Shown here piece after piece: positions 16,778 to 25,646 of a stretch of 64,000 bases of DNA (its first letter is position 1; each line of letters starts with the position of its first letter). Below the pieces are notes generated by a model. That model was not told the DNA's origin. It searched no databases and was given only the letters and a program-made list of their open reading frames with translations. The translations under genes were made by a program, and so were the position numbers. The DNA comes from Flagellimonas beolgyonensis (GTDB lineage: Bacteria > Bacteroidota > Bacteroidia > Flavobacteriales > Flavobacteriaceae), in assembly GCF_003992615.1 (NCBI RefSeq), contig NZ_RZMY01000013.1:644675-708674 (forward strand), read 5' to 3'.

Positions 16778-18838
16778 ATGAAGAAGTTTCAATTTTATTT
16801 GGCTGGATTGTTCTTATCGCTCCTAGCCGTATCTTCTTGCCAGAATGATGATGCCGAGGTTTCCATAAACCCTTTGTCGGCAAAAGCGGGCCAAGACAAA
16901 CAAACCACAGTGGGCGTGTCCGTCTCTTTGGATGGAAGTGCCTCCACGAATGCTGAAGGAAAAACATTTAGCTATGCTTGGCGTGTTAAAACCAAACCTT
17001 CCGGAAGTACAGCTACCTTGACCGATAAAGAGACCGCAACACCTGACTTTGTGGCCAACACGGTTGGCTCCTATGTTGTGGAGCTGGTAATCAGCAAGGA
17101 TAAATGGACCGCAAAGGATGAGGTTAACGTAACCGTTTCCGAGGTAGCTACTCAACAGATGGTCATTATATCCGAGGACATTACCACGGACATGGTTTTG
17201 GACGATATTTTCACCGAGGATTATACAAAAGTTGACTATTTGATCACCAAGCCTATCAAGTCTACGGCAAAACTGACCATAAGACCTGGGGTAAGGGTGG
17301 CTTTTGCCGAAAATGCAGCCCTAAACATAACTTCTACAGGAACTTTCATATCAGAAGGTGAAGTAGCGGAAGAAAAGAAGGTGTATTTGGTTGGTCAAAA
17401 TGCAACTGCCGGATATTGGGCAGGGATCTTCATCCAATCCGACAGTGAACAAAACATCATGAAATACACCGAAATCAACCATGCCGGGGCAGAAAATGAC
17501 CTTTATGCTTCCCAAGCAGCAGTTTGGATGGATAATTTTAGCAAATTGGGTTTTGAAAGTTCCGTTTTTGAGGACAATGCCGGTCTACAATTATATATTG
17601 CCCCAGATGCTGTGATAAATTCCTTTGTTACAAATTATTTTATGGGTTCCGATGCAATTGATCATGCTATTGCCGTTCCGGCCCATGAAGTGGAAAAAAT
17701 TCAACCCGGCAACCAATTTTGGAACGGGGACATTGCCGTTACCACTACCTATCTCGATAGTGGGGAAAACATCGTATGGGGGCAATATTTCTACACCTTG
17801 TTGGAAGACCTAAAGGTGATTGATGGCACAACCTTGGAATTGCCACAGTATGCCAGTATCAGGGTCTCGCAGGACAAACAAATTGCCCTCATGAACGGAG
17901 GAGCCATAAAAGCCTTGGGTGCCGATGCCAAATGGGTAGAGTTCAAGGGCGTGGAAAACGTTGCCGGCTATTGGAAAGGTATTTTTATTCAACATAGTGG
18001 TGCCAATCCTTCCCAATTTGAATATGTAGTGGTGCAAAATGCAGGAAGCTCTCCCTTGGCAGGCAACCAACCGGCATCAATTCACTTAGGACCCTATGGA
18101 GTTGCTTCCATTGATTATTCACACATAAACGCAGGAGGCGGGGACGGCATTGAAGCAACTTCGGAAGGTGCACAAATTACCAGCTTCGTTCAAAACCAAA
18201 TCAGAGGTCAACTAGGGTATCCCATAGCGGTTTCCACTATGAATGTAAGTATGATCGATCACGAAACCTGGTTCAGCAACAATGGGATTCCTAAAGTAAG
18301 GGTCGATGGAAACTATCCCATTGCAAGTGACCAAGAAACGGTTTGGCCTGGATTCATGTTCGAAGGCATGAGTTACCACATTAAAGGCCTAAGCAAGGAC
18401 TTGGTGGTTTGGTCAGGATTGAAACTGGCCGAGGGTGTAATCATCGAAATGGAAAACGATGCCCGAATCGTTGTGGAAGATGCCAATGGCAGACAAGGAT
18501 ACATCAATGCCTTGGGAACAACGGACAAACACATTGTTTTTAAACACATCGATGAAATTGCCGGTAGTTGGTACGGAATTACATTTTCCAATGTCAATGC
18601 ATCCAATATTTTTGATTACGTGGAGGTACGTCACGGGGGTAAAAAGGTAGCCAATAGCTTTTCGGCCAACATTGTGATAGACAACAGTCCACAAGGTGCC
18701 TTGTCCATTACCAATTCGATTATTGGGCAAAGTGGCCAGCATGGCATTGCCATTTTTAATGATCAAAGAGCAAACCTGAAAGATGTGAACATTTCGTATG
18801 TTGACATTCCTGAAATTCCGGTGTATGCTTGGCAATAA
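16778..18838 (+). CDS. Surface lipoprotein with PKD-like domain and beta-helix repeats
   Basis: The 686-aa protein has a lipobox V-S-S-C at residue 21 and a PKD/Ig-like domain at about 32-115 (A-G-Q-D-K-Q-T-T-V-G-V-S-V-S-L-D-G-S). Three related blocks of roughly 170 residues follow, each containing G-Y-W-(A/K)-G-I-F-I-Q or S-W-Y-G-I-T-F-S and a right-handed beta-helix pattern. The repeats suggest a long solenoid carried on a lipid anchor. Such proteins often bind or cleave polysaccharides, but no catalytic residues are recognised here. Confidence 0.75.
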   Translation: MKKFQFYLAGLFLSLLAVSSCQNDDAEVSINPLSAKAGQDKQTTVGVSVSLDGSASTNAEGKTFSYAWRVKTKPSGSTATLTDKETATPDFVANTVGSYVVELVISKDKWTAKDEVNVTVSEVATQQMVIISEDITTDMVLDDIFTEDYTKVDYLITKPIKSTAKLTIRPGVRVAFAENAALNITSTGTFISEGEVAEEKKVYLVGQNATAGYWAGIFIQSDSEQNIMKYTEINHAGAENDLYASQAAVWMDNFSKLGFESSVFEDNAGLQLYIAPDAVINSFVTNYFMGSDAIDHAIAVPAHEVEKIQPGNQFWNGDIAVTTTYLDSGENIVWGQYFYTLLEDLKVIDGTTLELPQYASIRVSQDKQIALMNGGAIKALGADAKWVEFKGVENVAGYWKGIFIQHSGANPSQFEYVVVQNAGSSPLAGNQPASIHLGPYGVASIDYSHINAGGGDGIEATSEGAQITSFVQNQIRGQLGYPIAVSTMNVSMIDHETWFSNNGIPKVRVDGNYPIASDQETVWPGFMFEGMSYHIKGLSKDLVVWSGLKLAEGVIIEMENDARIVVEDANGRQGYINALGTTDKHIVFKHIDEIAGSWYGITFSNVNASNIFDYVEVRHGGKKVANSFSANIVIDNSPQGALSITNSIIGQSGQHGIAIFNDQRANLKDVNISYVDIPEIPVYAWQ

Positions 18839-18892
18839 ATTTCAAAAGAAAACTGTTCCATCATAGTTTTTTAATTCATGTTTAGTTAAGCG

Positions 18893-18924
18893 AAAACCAC
18901 CAAATGTTCGTATTTGGTGGTTTT
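18893..18924 (+). terminator. Rho-independent terminator after the PKD/beta-helix lipoprotein
   Basis: AAAACCACCAAAT and ATTTGGTGGTTTT form a perfect 13-bp stem around a six-base loop, and the plus strand continues with T then AAATA. The stem is flanked by A and T runs in both directions. It separates the lipoprotein gene from the deaminase gene 26 bp later. Confidence 0.85.
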
Positions 18925-18949
18925 TAAATATTGGTAAAAAATCAGCAAA

Positions 18950-19423
18950 GTGAAAAATGATATCACCTATCTTAGAATGGCGATTGATCTAGCCAGAAAA
19001 TCAATGGAAAGTGGAAATTTACCTTTTGGTTGCCTATTGGTCGATCAACATGGAGAAGTGCTACTTACAGGAGAGAATAGAGTTAACACGGATAAGGATT
19101 GTTTGGCCCACGCCGAAGTCAATCTGATCAGGGAAGCCGGAAAAATATTTGATTTTTCCTATCTGAACAGTTGTACCCTATTCACCAGTGTGGAACCCTG
19201 CCCAATGTGTGCCTCGGCCATTTACTGGAGTGGTATTGGAAGATTGGTCTATGCACTTGCCAAGACAAAGTATTATGATATTGCGCAAAGGGAAAATCCA
19301 AATTGGGTTTTTGAAATGCCCGTTAGGGAACTGATGGAAAAAGGTGGCCGAAAAGTGGCAATAGTAGGCCCCCTTTTGCAAATGGAAGCATATGACGCCT
19401 ATTTAAAAATGTTGAAAATCTAA
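18950..19423 (+). CDS. Nucleoside/nucleobase deaminase of the CMP/dCMP-tRNA adenosine deaminase family
   Basis: The 157-aa protein has the zinc-site motifs H-A-E-V-N (His ligand plus proton-shuttling Glu) and P-C-P-M-C-A. The length and the C-terminal helix fit the guanine deaminase/TadA-like group. The N-terminal sequence K-N-D-I-T-Y-L-R-M-A-I-D-L-A matches the usual family start, so the GTG at 18950 is taken as the start codon. A lipoprotein gene follows after four bases. Confidence 0.88.
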   Translation: MKNDITYLRMAIDLARKSMESGNLPFGCLLVDQHGEVLLTGENRVNTDKDCLAHAEVNLIREAGKIFDFSYLNSCTLFTSVEPCPMCASAIYWSGIGRLVYALAKTKYYDIAQRENPNWVFEMPVRELMEKGGRKVAIVGPLLQMEAYDAYLKMLKI

Positions 19424-19427
19424 AAGT

Positions 19428-19880
19428 ATGGGGCTTAAAAAATTAAAATTTATTGTTTTCGGTATTCTATTATTGTCAAGTTGTGTTGATGCTGATAAGG
19501 ATACCATTGAAATTTGGAAGAATGAGATTCGGGAGACCGAAGCCAAATTTTCCAAAATGGCCGCCGAGGAAGGCATTCATAAAGCGTTTTTGGCCTATGC
19601 AGCGGAAGACGCCGTTTTAATGCGGCAGGATAGTTTAATCTTTGGCAAGAAAGGCTTGGACCATTACTTTCTTCGGAACACTTCCAAAGATGTGAAGGTT
19701 GATCTTAAGTGGGAACCGGATTTTGTGGATGTAGCGCAATCCGGCGATTTGGGATATACCTATGGCACCTATTGGCTTACCGTACAGGATTCCACCGGAC
19801 ATCAAACCCAAAGAGAAGGAGTTTTTCATACGGTTTGGAAAAGACAAATCGATGGAACTTGGCGATTTGTGTGGGATTGA
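19428..19880 (+). CDS. Lipoprotein with SnoaL/DUF4440-like (NTF2-fold) domain
   Basis: The 150-aa protein has a short signal peptide with lipobox L-S-S-C at residue 19. The rest fits the cone-shaped NTF2-like fold: an N-terminal helix (I-R-E-T-E-A-K-F-S-K-M-A), A-E-D-A-V-L-M-R, then Y-T-Y-G-T-Y-W-L-T-V and a closing W-R-F-V-W-D. DUF4440 proteins are mostly uncharacterised. It starts four bases after the deaminase stop and ends before a strong terminator. Confidence 0.78.
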   Translation: MGLKKLKFIVFGILLLSSCVDADKDTIEIWKNEIRETEAKFSKMAAEEGIHKAFLAYAAEDAVLMRQDSLIFGKKGLDHYFLRNTSKDVKVDLKWEPDFVDVAQSGDLGYTYGTYWLTVQDSTGHQTQREGVFHTVWKRQIDGTWRFVWD

Positions 19881-20022
19881 TTCCCGTCGACTGAAAATGT
19901 ACATCTGTCCTTCAACCACCTTTTTTTTATGGACATGAAACCATCAAATCATAAAATCCGTTCAAGTTGATTCCAATGATACAGTTGGCAGTCTTTTTAA
20001 ATCAATACCAGTAAATTGAAAT

Positions 20023-20052
20023 AAAAAAGCCGAACGGTCGTTCGGCTTTTTT
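20023..20052 (+). terminator. Rho-independent terminator, bidirectional
   Basis: AAAAAAGCCGAAC and GTTCGGCTTTTTT form a perfect 13-bp stem with loop GGTC. It lies 143 bp after the lipoprotein stop, with T runs on both strands. It is immediately followed by a 15-bp tRNA-3'-end-like sequence, as is the hairpin at 25148. Confidence 0.9.
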
Positions 20053-20053
20053 G

Positions 20054-20068
20054 GTCGGGATGACTGGA
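20054..20068 (-). repeat. tRNA 3'-end-like fragment, copy 1
   Basis: GTCGGGATGACTGGA is the reverse complement of a typical T-arm/acceptor 3' end (TCCAGTCATCCCGAC). On the minus strand it runs straight into the terminator at 20023-20052, as a tRNA gene followed by its terminator would. The rest of a tRNA is missing. Confidence 0.5.
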
Positions 20069-20625
20069 AGAATGTGTCTTACATAAAAATCTAACAATCA
20101 ATATTTTACACTAGTCTGAAAAACTGATTAACCAAACTCTAAATTGTATATAAAACAGCACATTCAGAGGCAAAACTTATGGGTGCTTGCCTAAGTAAAT
20201 TTAATGAGATTTTCAAAAATTCCGTGATGCTCCCGCACGCAACTGGCCTGTTCGCTAAAAATGTACACCGTACATTTTTTTGACGCTCCATCCTGTCACA
20301 GAACCTCCTGCCGACACTGTCTTTTTGCAATTCGGTTCCCACAGCATCATAAACATACGAAAAGGAAAAGCCATGACTGAACAAACGGCCATGGCCTTTC
20401 TTTTTATTCTATTTTGCTTACTCCTACCACCACCAGTCACAGACTAGCGGTAGCGGGGATCCGTGGGACATTAAGCTAGTTTCCAGTGTTTGCCTTCATT
20501 CCAGAAAAGTAAAAATTTTGGAGGTAGCTTTATGATTATTAATCCTATTTAATTACCCCTTATCGATTACCACAGTTCAATTTCCATGAAATACCTATTT
20601 TAGTCAAAACCATTGGCTAAACAAA
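20069..20625. other. Intergenic region with hairpins and a possible RHS-like remnant
   Basis: No intact gene is seen in these 557 bp. On the minus strand, about 20384 to 20200 encodes a frame with Y-V-Y-D-A-V-G-T-E-L-Q-K, a pattern like one unit of RHS/YD repeats, but it lacks the rest of such a protein. AAATGTAC-ACC-GTACATTT at about 20258-20276 is a perfect hairpin followed by T residues. A second stem involves GCCATG/CATGGC around 20370-20395. The last 60 bp should hold the promoter of the BspA-like gene. Confidence 0.4.
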
Positions 20626-23600
20626 ATGCACAAACCTCTTTTTGCCCTTTTTCTTCTGATTCTTACACAAACAATCCATTCCCAAGCTTTTATAACAACA
20701 TGGAAAACTGATAATCCAGGTGTTTCGAACAATAATCAAATCACGATACCTTCCTATAGCGGTGGGCCAGGTGATTTTACCATTAATTGGGGTGATGGCA
20801 CAAGCTCAACCTTTACCAATGGAATAGGTTTGACTCATACCTATGATGTTCCGGGTACATACACTGTTGAAATCACTGGTAATTTTCATGGAATCTATTT
20901 CAATGACGGAGGGGACAAGGAGAAGATATTATCTGTAGATCAATGGGGAAGCATACAATGGGCATCGGCACAAGCTGCCTTTAAGGGCTGTCTTAATTTG
21001 GACGTTCTGGCTTCAGATACCCCTGACCTTTCCTTGGTTTCTTCGATGAACCAGATGTTTGATAGTTGTTCGTCCCTCATTGGTACACCAGCCTTCAACA
21101 ATTGGGATGTTTCAAATGTGACAAGTATGGACAGCTTGTTCGCCCGATGTGTTCTTTTCAACCAAGACATTGGTAATTGGGATGTGTCCCAAGTGACCAA
21201 TTTTGGTGCAATGTTTCTTCAATGCACTTCTTTCAATCAAGATATAGGCGCATGGGATGTTGGCAATGCACGAAGTATGATTTTCACCTTTGGGGATGCG
21301 TCCTCCTTCAATCAGGATATCGGTAATTGGAATTTATCCAATGCTACAAGTACATCATGGATGTTCAATGGTGCCAGTTCCTTTAACCAGGATATTTCCA
21401 ATTGGGACGTGAGCAATGTTACGGACATGACCTCCATGTTTGGTAATGCAACAGTATTTAATCAACCGATCGGTGTTTGGGATGTTGGCAATGTCACCCG
21501 AATGGGACAGATGTTCTATCGAGCAGAGGCCTTCAATCAGCCTATTGGCAATTGGAAACTTACAAAGGTAATCACTACAGCTTTTATGTTTTACTACGCC
21601 TATGCATTCAACCAAGACATCACCAATTGGGACGTAAGTTCGGTAACGAATATGTCCAATATGTTCAATGGGGCCATAATTTTTAACCAACCGATTGGGA
21701 ACTGGGACGTTGGCAATGTTATCGACATGACAAAAATGTTCCAATATGCCTATTCATTCAATATGGATTTAAGTACATGGAACGTCTCCAATGTTACTTC
21801 CATGGACTCTATGTTTTTCGGAGCCACCATTTTTGATCAAAATTTAGGAAATTGGAATGTTGGCAAGGTTAACAATATGACCAATATGTTCGTAAATATT
21901 GGTCTTTCAAGAGAAAATTATGACAGCACACTAATTGGATGGGCAGGACTACCATCGTTACAGAACAATGTTCCATTTGATGCCGGTAGCAGCTCGTATT
22001 GTTCAGGAGAATCGGCAAGGTCCAAATTGATTGTAGACCATGGTTGGACCATCACCGATGCTGGAAAGGCGAATTGTCCATTTATAACCACTTGGAAAAC
22101 AGACAATCCCGGAGTTTCGGATGACAACCAGATCAAAATACCCACATTTCCTGGAGAGACGTACAATTATGCCGTGGACTGGGGAGATGGAAATATCGAT
22201 ACCAATGTAACAACAGATATTGTGCATACCTATGCCAGCCCCGGTACTTATCAAGTTTCTATTAATGGAACTTTTCCCAGAATTTATTTTTTTGATTATT
22301 CAGGAGATATTACAACAAATGACAGTGATAAATTAATCGAGATCAACCAATGGGGCTCGTTAGTCTGGCAATCCATGGAATCGGCATTTTATGGCTGTGT
22401 CAATGTCGATATTACCGCACAAGACTTACCCAATTTAACCCAAGTGACCAATATGACCCGGATGTTTCGAAGTTGTGCCTCTCTTAAGGGAAACGCTTCG
22501 ATGAACTTTTGGGACGTATCCAATATCACCAATTTAGGCGGAACCTTTAGTGATACGGCTTTGTTCAATCAAGATATTGGTAAATGGGATGTAAGCAGTG
22601 TAACCAGTTTAAACGGAACCTTTTCAGATGCGAAGGCCTTCAATCAAAATATAAATCAATGGGATGTTGGCAATGTGACCAATCTCGGAGTAGTTTTTGG
22701 AGGTGCCTCTTCTTTTAATCAACCACTAAACAATTGGGATGTTTCAAAAGTTCAGGATTTTCATGCAGCTTTTTCCTTGACCCCTTTTAACCAGCCCCTT
22801 AGTAATTGGAATACCTCAAGTGGATTAACTATGCATGGTATGTTCTCAGGTGCTGAAAATTTCAATCAAGATATTGGGAACTGGGATGTATCATTAGTAG
22901 AATATTTTTCAACAACATTTCAAAATGCCAGATCTTTCAATCAAAATATATCTAGTTGGAACACATCAAATGCTACTGATATGAGTGGTATGTTCGAAGA
23001 TGCCATTTCCTTCAATCAAGATATTTCAAATTGGGACACTTCAAATGTTACTAGTATGCTGGCCATGTTCAACAGAGCAGAGGCCTTCAATCAAAATATT
23101 GGCAAATGGAATGTGGACAAAGTAACCACAATGTCAACAATGTTTTGGAACGCAAAGAAATTCAATCATTCCTTAAGGGATTGGAACGTTGCCAATATTG
23201 TTGATATGTCGTATATGTTCAATGGGGCCATTGAATTCAATCAAAATATAGGGAATTGGGATACTTCAAAAGTAACAAACATGAATGTCATGTTTTTTAA
23301 TGCCGTTGCCTTTGATCAAAATTTAGGCAACTGGGACGTTTCAAACGTCTCTGATATGACCAACATGCTGGTGGGCACATCGTTATCATTACAAAATTAT
23401 GACAACACTTTAATAGGCTGGGGCAATTTACCATCCGTACAAAGCAATGTCCAATTTAGTGCCGGAAATAGTCAGTTCTGCGATGGTGCTGATCAAAGAC
23501 AGGTTTTATTGGATACATATGGATGGAATATCAGCGATGGCGGCAAGGCGCCCTTGTGCAATGAAGACAATGATGCCGATGGTGTGCCAGACCATATTGA

Positions 23601-24390
23601 TGCCTGTTTGGACACTGCACCCGGAACACCAGTAAATGCTAGTGGCTGCGATGCAATAGCCAATGATGCCATCCAAGTTTATGTACTCACCCCAAGTTGT
23701 TTGGACAGTTCAGACGGTGCAATCGAACTCAACATGGATGGTTCTGGATATGAAATGGATATTGCCATCGTGGGGGAAGGAATTACAAGACAATTTGATA
23801 ACGTCCCCTCTGGCTCCATTTATAAAATCACTGATTTGGCCGTTGGCACGTATTCACTGTCAATTGCAATTCCTGAAATTGCGTTTGAACGAAATTTTGT
23901 TATAACCATAAATGCATTGGGGGCTTTGAGCGGCAAAAGGCAATCGCTCGATTTAAACCGTAAAACCGCCTCGTATATCGTTTCAGGGAGCAAAAACTAT
24001 ACAGTTTCCGTTAATGGTGAACTTAAACAATTTCAGTTTGAAAATACTGAGGAACACATTATTTCATTAAATCAATTGAATGGGGAAACCGAAATAATAA
24101 TAACCGGAGAAAGCGATTGTCAAGGAAACTTTATGGACACCTTTTTTGTTGATACCTTATTCTCCATTTTTCCAACAATCACTTCTGATATGGTAAACCT
24201 ATATGGTGATCAGAATATGGAAATAAGCATATTTAGTATGGACGGAAGGTTGGTCTGGAACAATGCTCATATTAATAAAACAAATAGTGTTCAGCGAGTA
24301 TTGGATCTTAGCTCATTTCGCGCTGGGCTTTATATCGTGAAAATTGTATCAGGTGAGATAAACAAAACAGTAAAGATCATAAAAAGATGA
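20626..24390 (+). CDS. BspA-like (DUF285) repeat surface protein with probable T9SS sorting domain
   Basis: The 1254-aa protein has a signal peptide (1-20). Two halves each begin with F-I-T-T-W-K-T-D-N-P-G-V-S and a PKD-like block (W-G-D-G). About 11 and 12 repeats of roughly 25 residues follow, with the pattern F-N-Q-x-I-G-N-W-D-V-S-N-V-T-x-M-x-x-M-F. A calcium-binding-like segment (D-N-D-A-D-G-V-P-D-H-I-D-A-C) lies near residue 985. The last 75 residues look like a type IX secretion sorting domain, ending G-L-Y-I-V-K-I-V and a basic tail. Such proteins are adhesins or surface fibres. The next gene overlaps it by four bases. Confidence 0.9.
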   Translation: MHKPLFALFLLILTQTIHSQAFITTWKTDNPGVSNNNQITIPSYSGGPGDFTINWGDGTSSTFTNGIGLTHTYDVPGTYTVEITGNFHGIYFNDGGDKEKILSVDQWGSIQWASAQAAFKGCLNLDVLASDTPDLSLVSSMNQMFDSCSSLIGTPAFNNWDVSNVTSMDSLFARCVLFNQDIGNWDVSQVTNFGAMFLQCTSFNQDIGAWDVGNARSMIFTFGDASSFNQDIGNWNLSNATSTSWMFNGASSFNQDISNWDVSNVTDMTSMFGNATVFNQPIGVWDVGNVTRMGQMFYRAEAFNQPIGNWKLTKVITTAFMFYYAYAFNQDITNWDVSSVTNMSNMFNGAIIFNQPIGNWDVGNVIDMTKMFQYAYSFNMDLSTWNVSNVTSMDSMFFGATIFDQNLGNWNVGKVNNMTNMFVNIGLSRENYDSTLIGWAGLPSLQNNVPFDAGSSSYCSGESARSKLIVDHGWTITDAGKANCPFITTWKTDNPGVSDDNQIKIPTFPGETYNYAVDWGDGNIDTNVTTDIVHTYASPGTYQVSINGTFPRIYFFDYSGDITTNDSDKLIEINQWGSLVWQSMESAFYGCVNVDITAQDLPNLTQVTNMTRMFRSCASLKGNASMNFWDVSNITNLGGTFSDTALFNQDIGKWDVSSVTSLNGTFSDAKAFNQNINQWDVGNVTNLGVVFGGASSFNQPLNNWDVSKVQDFHAAFSLTPFNQPLSNWNTSSGLTMHGMFSGAENFNQDIGNWDVSLVEYFSTTFQNARSFNQNISSWNTSNATDMSGMFEDAISFNQDISNWDTSNVTSMLAMFNRAEAFNQNIGKWNVDKVTTMSTMFWNAKKFNHSLRDWNVANIVDMSYMFNGAIEFNQNIGNWDTSKVTNMNVMFFNAVAFDQNLGNWDVSNVSDMTNMLVGTSLSLQNYDNTLIGWGNLPSVQSNVQFSAGNSQFCDGADQRQVLLDTYGWNISDGGKAPLCNEDNDADGVPDHIDACLDTAPGTPVNASGCDAIANDAIQVYVLTPSCLDSSDGAIELNMDGSGYEMDIAIVGEGITRQFDNVPSGSIYKITDLAVGTYSLSIAIPEIAFERNFVITINALGALSGKRQSLDLNRKTASYIVSGSKNYTVSVNGELKQFQFENTEEHIISLNQLNGETEIIITGESDCQGNFMDTFFVDTLFSIFPTITSDMVNLYGDQNMEISIFSMDGRLVWNNAHINKTNSVQRVLDLSSFRAGLYIVKIVSGEINKTVKIIKR

Positions 24391-25088
24391 AAAAGCCCTT
24401 ATCCAAAGGTTTCTTAGGAATATTAATTACCCTATCCCTTGCTTATTCCTGCGGTGGAAGTAGTGGCTCCGAAGAACCTCCGAAAAAAAATGAGGTATTG
24501 CCTACAAAAGCCATTGGCACATTGCCTGTTAACGGGGAGCCCTGTGCAGACTATGATGTGGTGGAAGGGGATAATTCAAAAGTATCTGTATTGTTCGCTT
24601 GGAACAGTGCCCAAAACGTAGATAGCTATTTACTCGAAATTAAGGAGAGTACCAATCAGGTTTTCAGTCGTTCTTTTACTTCATTAAGTACAAATGTGGA
24701 ATTGAATAGGGGCAAGACCTACTCTTGGGCATTAACATCAATTAATTCGGATGGACAGACAAAAGGTGATTCCTATTCTTTTTCAACACCTGGCAATCCC
24801 CAAGGGAATTATGCCCCATATACAGCAGATATTACGGTGACTTTTGATGCCAATTCCAATTTAATGTATGTGTCTTGGATAGGCAGTGATGAAGATGGAG
24901 ATGAACTGATCTATGATATTACCATACTTGAAAAAGAAAATCTGATTTTGGATATCAAGGAGTTTAATGGGATGCAAATAGACCCTATTTCCTATGTCTC
25001 CAATGAAGAGTACACAATTCAAGTTGATTCCAAAGATACCTTTGGCAATGTTTCCATATCAATAACATCATTGGTGGCGCCAAACTAA
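24387..25088 (+). CDS. Lipoprotein with fibronectin-III-like domains, coupled to the BspA-like gene
   Basis: The 233-aa protein has a lipobox A-Y-S-C at residue 22, then a Ser/Gly/Lys-rich linker. Two beta-sandwich segments follow (about 50-130 with F-A-W-N-S-A and Y-S-W-A-L-T-S-I-N-S-D-G; about 140-230 with V-S-W-I-G-S-D-E-D-G-D). These resemble fibronectin type III/cadherin-like modules. The ATGA overlap with the BspA-like gene implies translational coupling, so it may anchor or fold that surface protein. Confidence 0.72.
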   Translation: MKKPLSKGFLGILITLSLAYSCGGSSGSEEPPKKNEVLPTKAIGTLPVNGEPCADYDVVEGDNSKVSVLFAWNSAQNVDSYLLEIKESTNQVFSRSFTSLSTNVELNRGKTYSWALTSINSDGQTKGDSYSFSTPGNPQGNYAPYTADITVTFDANSNLMYVSWIGSDEDGDELIYDITILEKENLILDIKEFNGMQIDPISYVSNEEYTIQVDSKDTFGNVSISITSLVAPN

Positions 25089-25147
25089 TTTGTTCCACCT
25101 CTTGTAATTGGAACTTTATCTTCAATTATGAGATTCAACCTTGAAAC

Positions 25148-25177
25148 AAAAAAGGCGAACAATTGTTCGCCTTTTTT
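25148..25177 (+). terminator. Rho-independent terminator after the BspA-like unit, bidirectional
   Basis: AAAAAAGGCGAAC and GTTCGCCTTTTTT form a perfect 13-bp stem with loop AATT, flanked by A and T runs. It is very similar in size and sequence to the terminator at 20023-20052, on the other side of the BspA-like unit. Confidence 0.9.
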
Positions 25178-25178
25178 C

Positions 25179-25196
25179 GTCGGGATGACTGGATTC
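25179..25196 (-). repeat. tRNA 3'-end-like fragment, copy 2
   Basis: GTCGGGATGACTGGATTC is the reverse complement of a T-arm/acceptor 3' end of 18 bases. As with copy 1, it abuts a terminator that would lie downstream of a minus-strand tRNA. The continuing sequence (ACTCCGTGCATCC) does not complete a tRNA. Confidence 0.5.
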
Positions 25197-25646
25197 ACTC
25201 CGTGCATCCAAGTAGGGTGAAGTTGCAAATTAAAGCAATGCTTTAATTTCACTTAAGAGAAAAAAGTTCCTTTAAGAAAATAAACTTTCTACAGGAACTT
25301 CTTCTTTAACTTGTCGGGATGACTGACCTCATTATGAGGACACAACCCATTAATTTCCAGAATATTATGTCAAATTTCCCAAAATAGGACATCCCATAGG
25401 ACATCTTCGTGCGAAATAATGATTTTCACAGGGTAAATGTAGTGAATTCATGTCAATTTATATACAACAAATAATTGTTCAATATATTTGGAAGTAAAGG
25501 TCAAACATAAATCTTCCTTCCATACTGTAATTCACTAACCAATATTGTTTCCTTTCAACTTGGTAAGTTCCTAACTTCCTACGAAATAGTTTGAATGTCC
25601 AGAAGGAAATAGTAAAATTGGAAGGATGGAAGCTTTCCTACCATAG
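25197..25646. other. Intergenic region, no gene recognised
   Basis: This 450-bp stretch lies between convergent genes. It holds a long imperfect hairpin (AAGTTCCT at 25264-25271 with AGGAACTT at 25293-25300, plus an inner AGAAA/TTTCT pairing), the third tRNA-like fragment at 25313, and AT-rich sequence with many stops. Nothing else is recognised. Confidence 0.5.
25313..25325 (-). repeat. tRNA 3'-end-like fragment, copy 3 (short)
   Basis: GTCGGGATGACTG repeats the first 13 bases of copies 1 and 2 and again follows a hairpin within 15 bp. At 13 bases it is the weakest copy. Confidence 0.4.

Noticed and set aside
21100..23400. Regularly spaced repeats resembling a CRISPR array
   Set aside because: They are degenerate 75-bp units that encode the 25-residue DUF285 repeats in one open frame; no cas genes are present.
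20054..25325. Complete tRNA genes at the GTCGGGATGACTG copies
   Set aside because: Only 13-18 bases of a tRNA 3' end are present; no anticodon stem or D arm can be drawn from the adjoining sequence.
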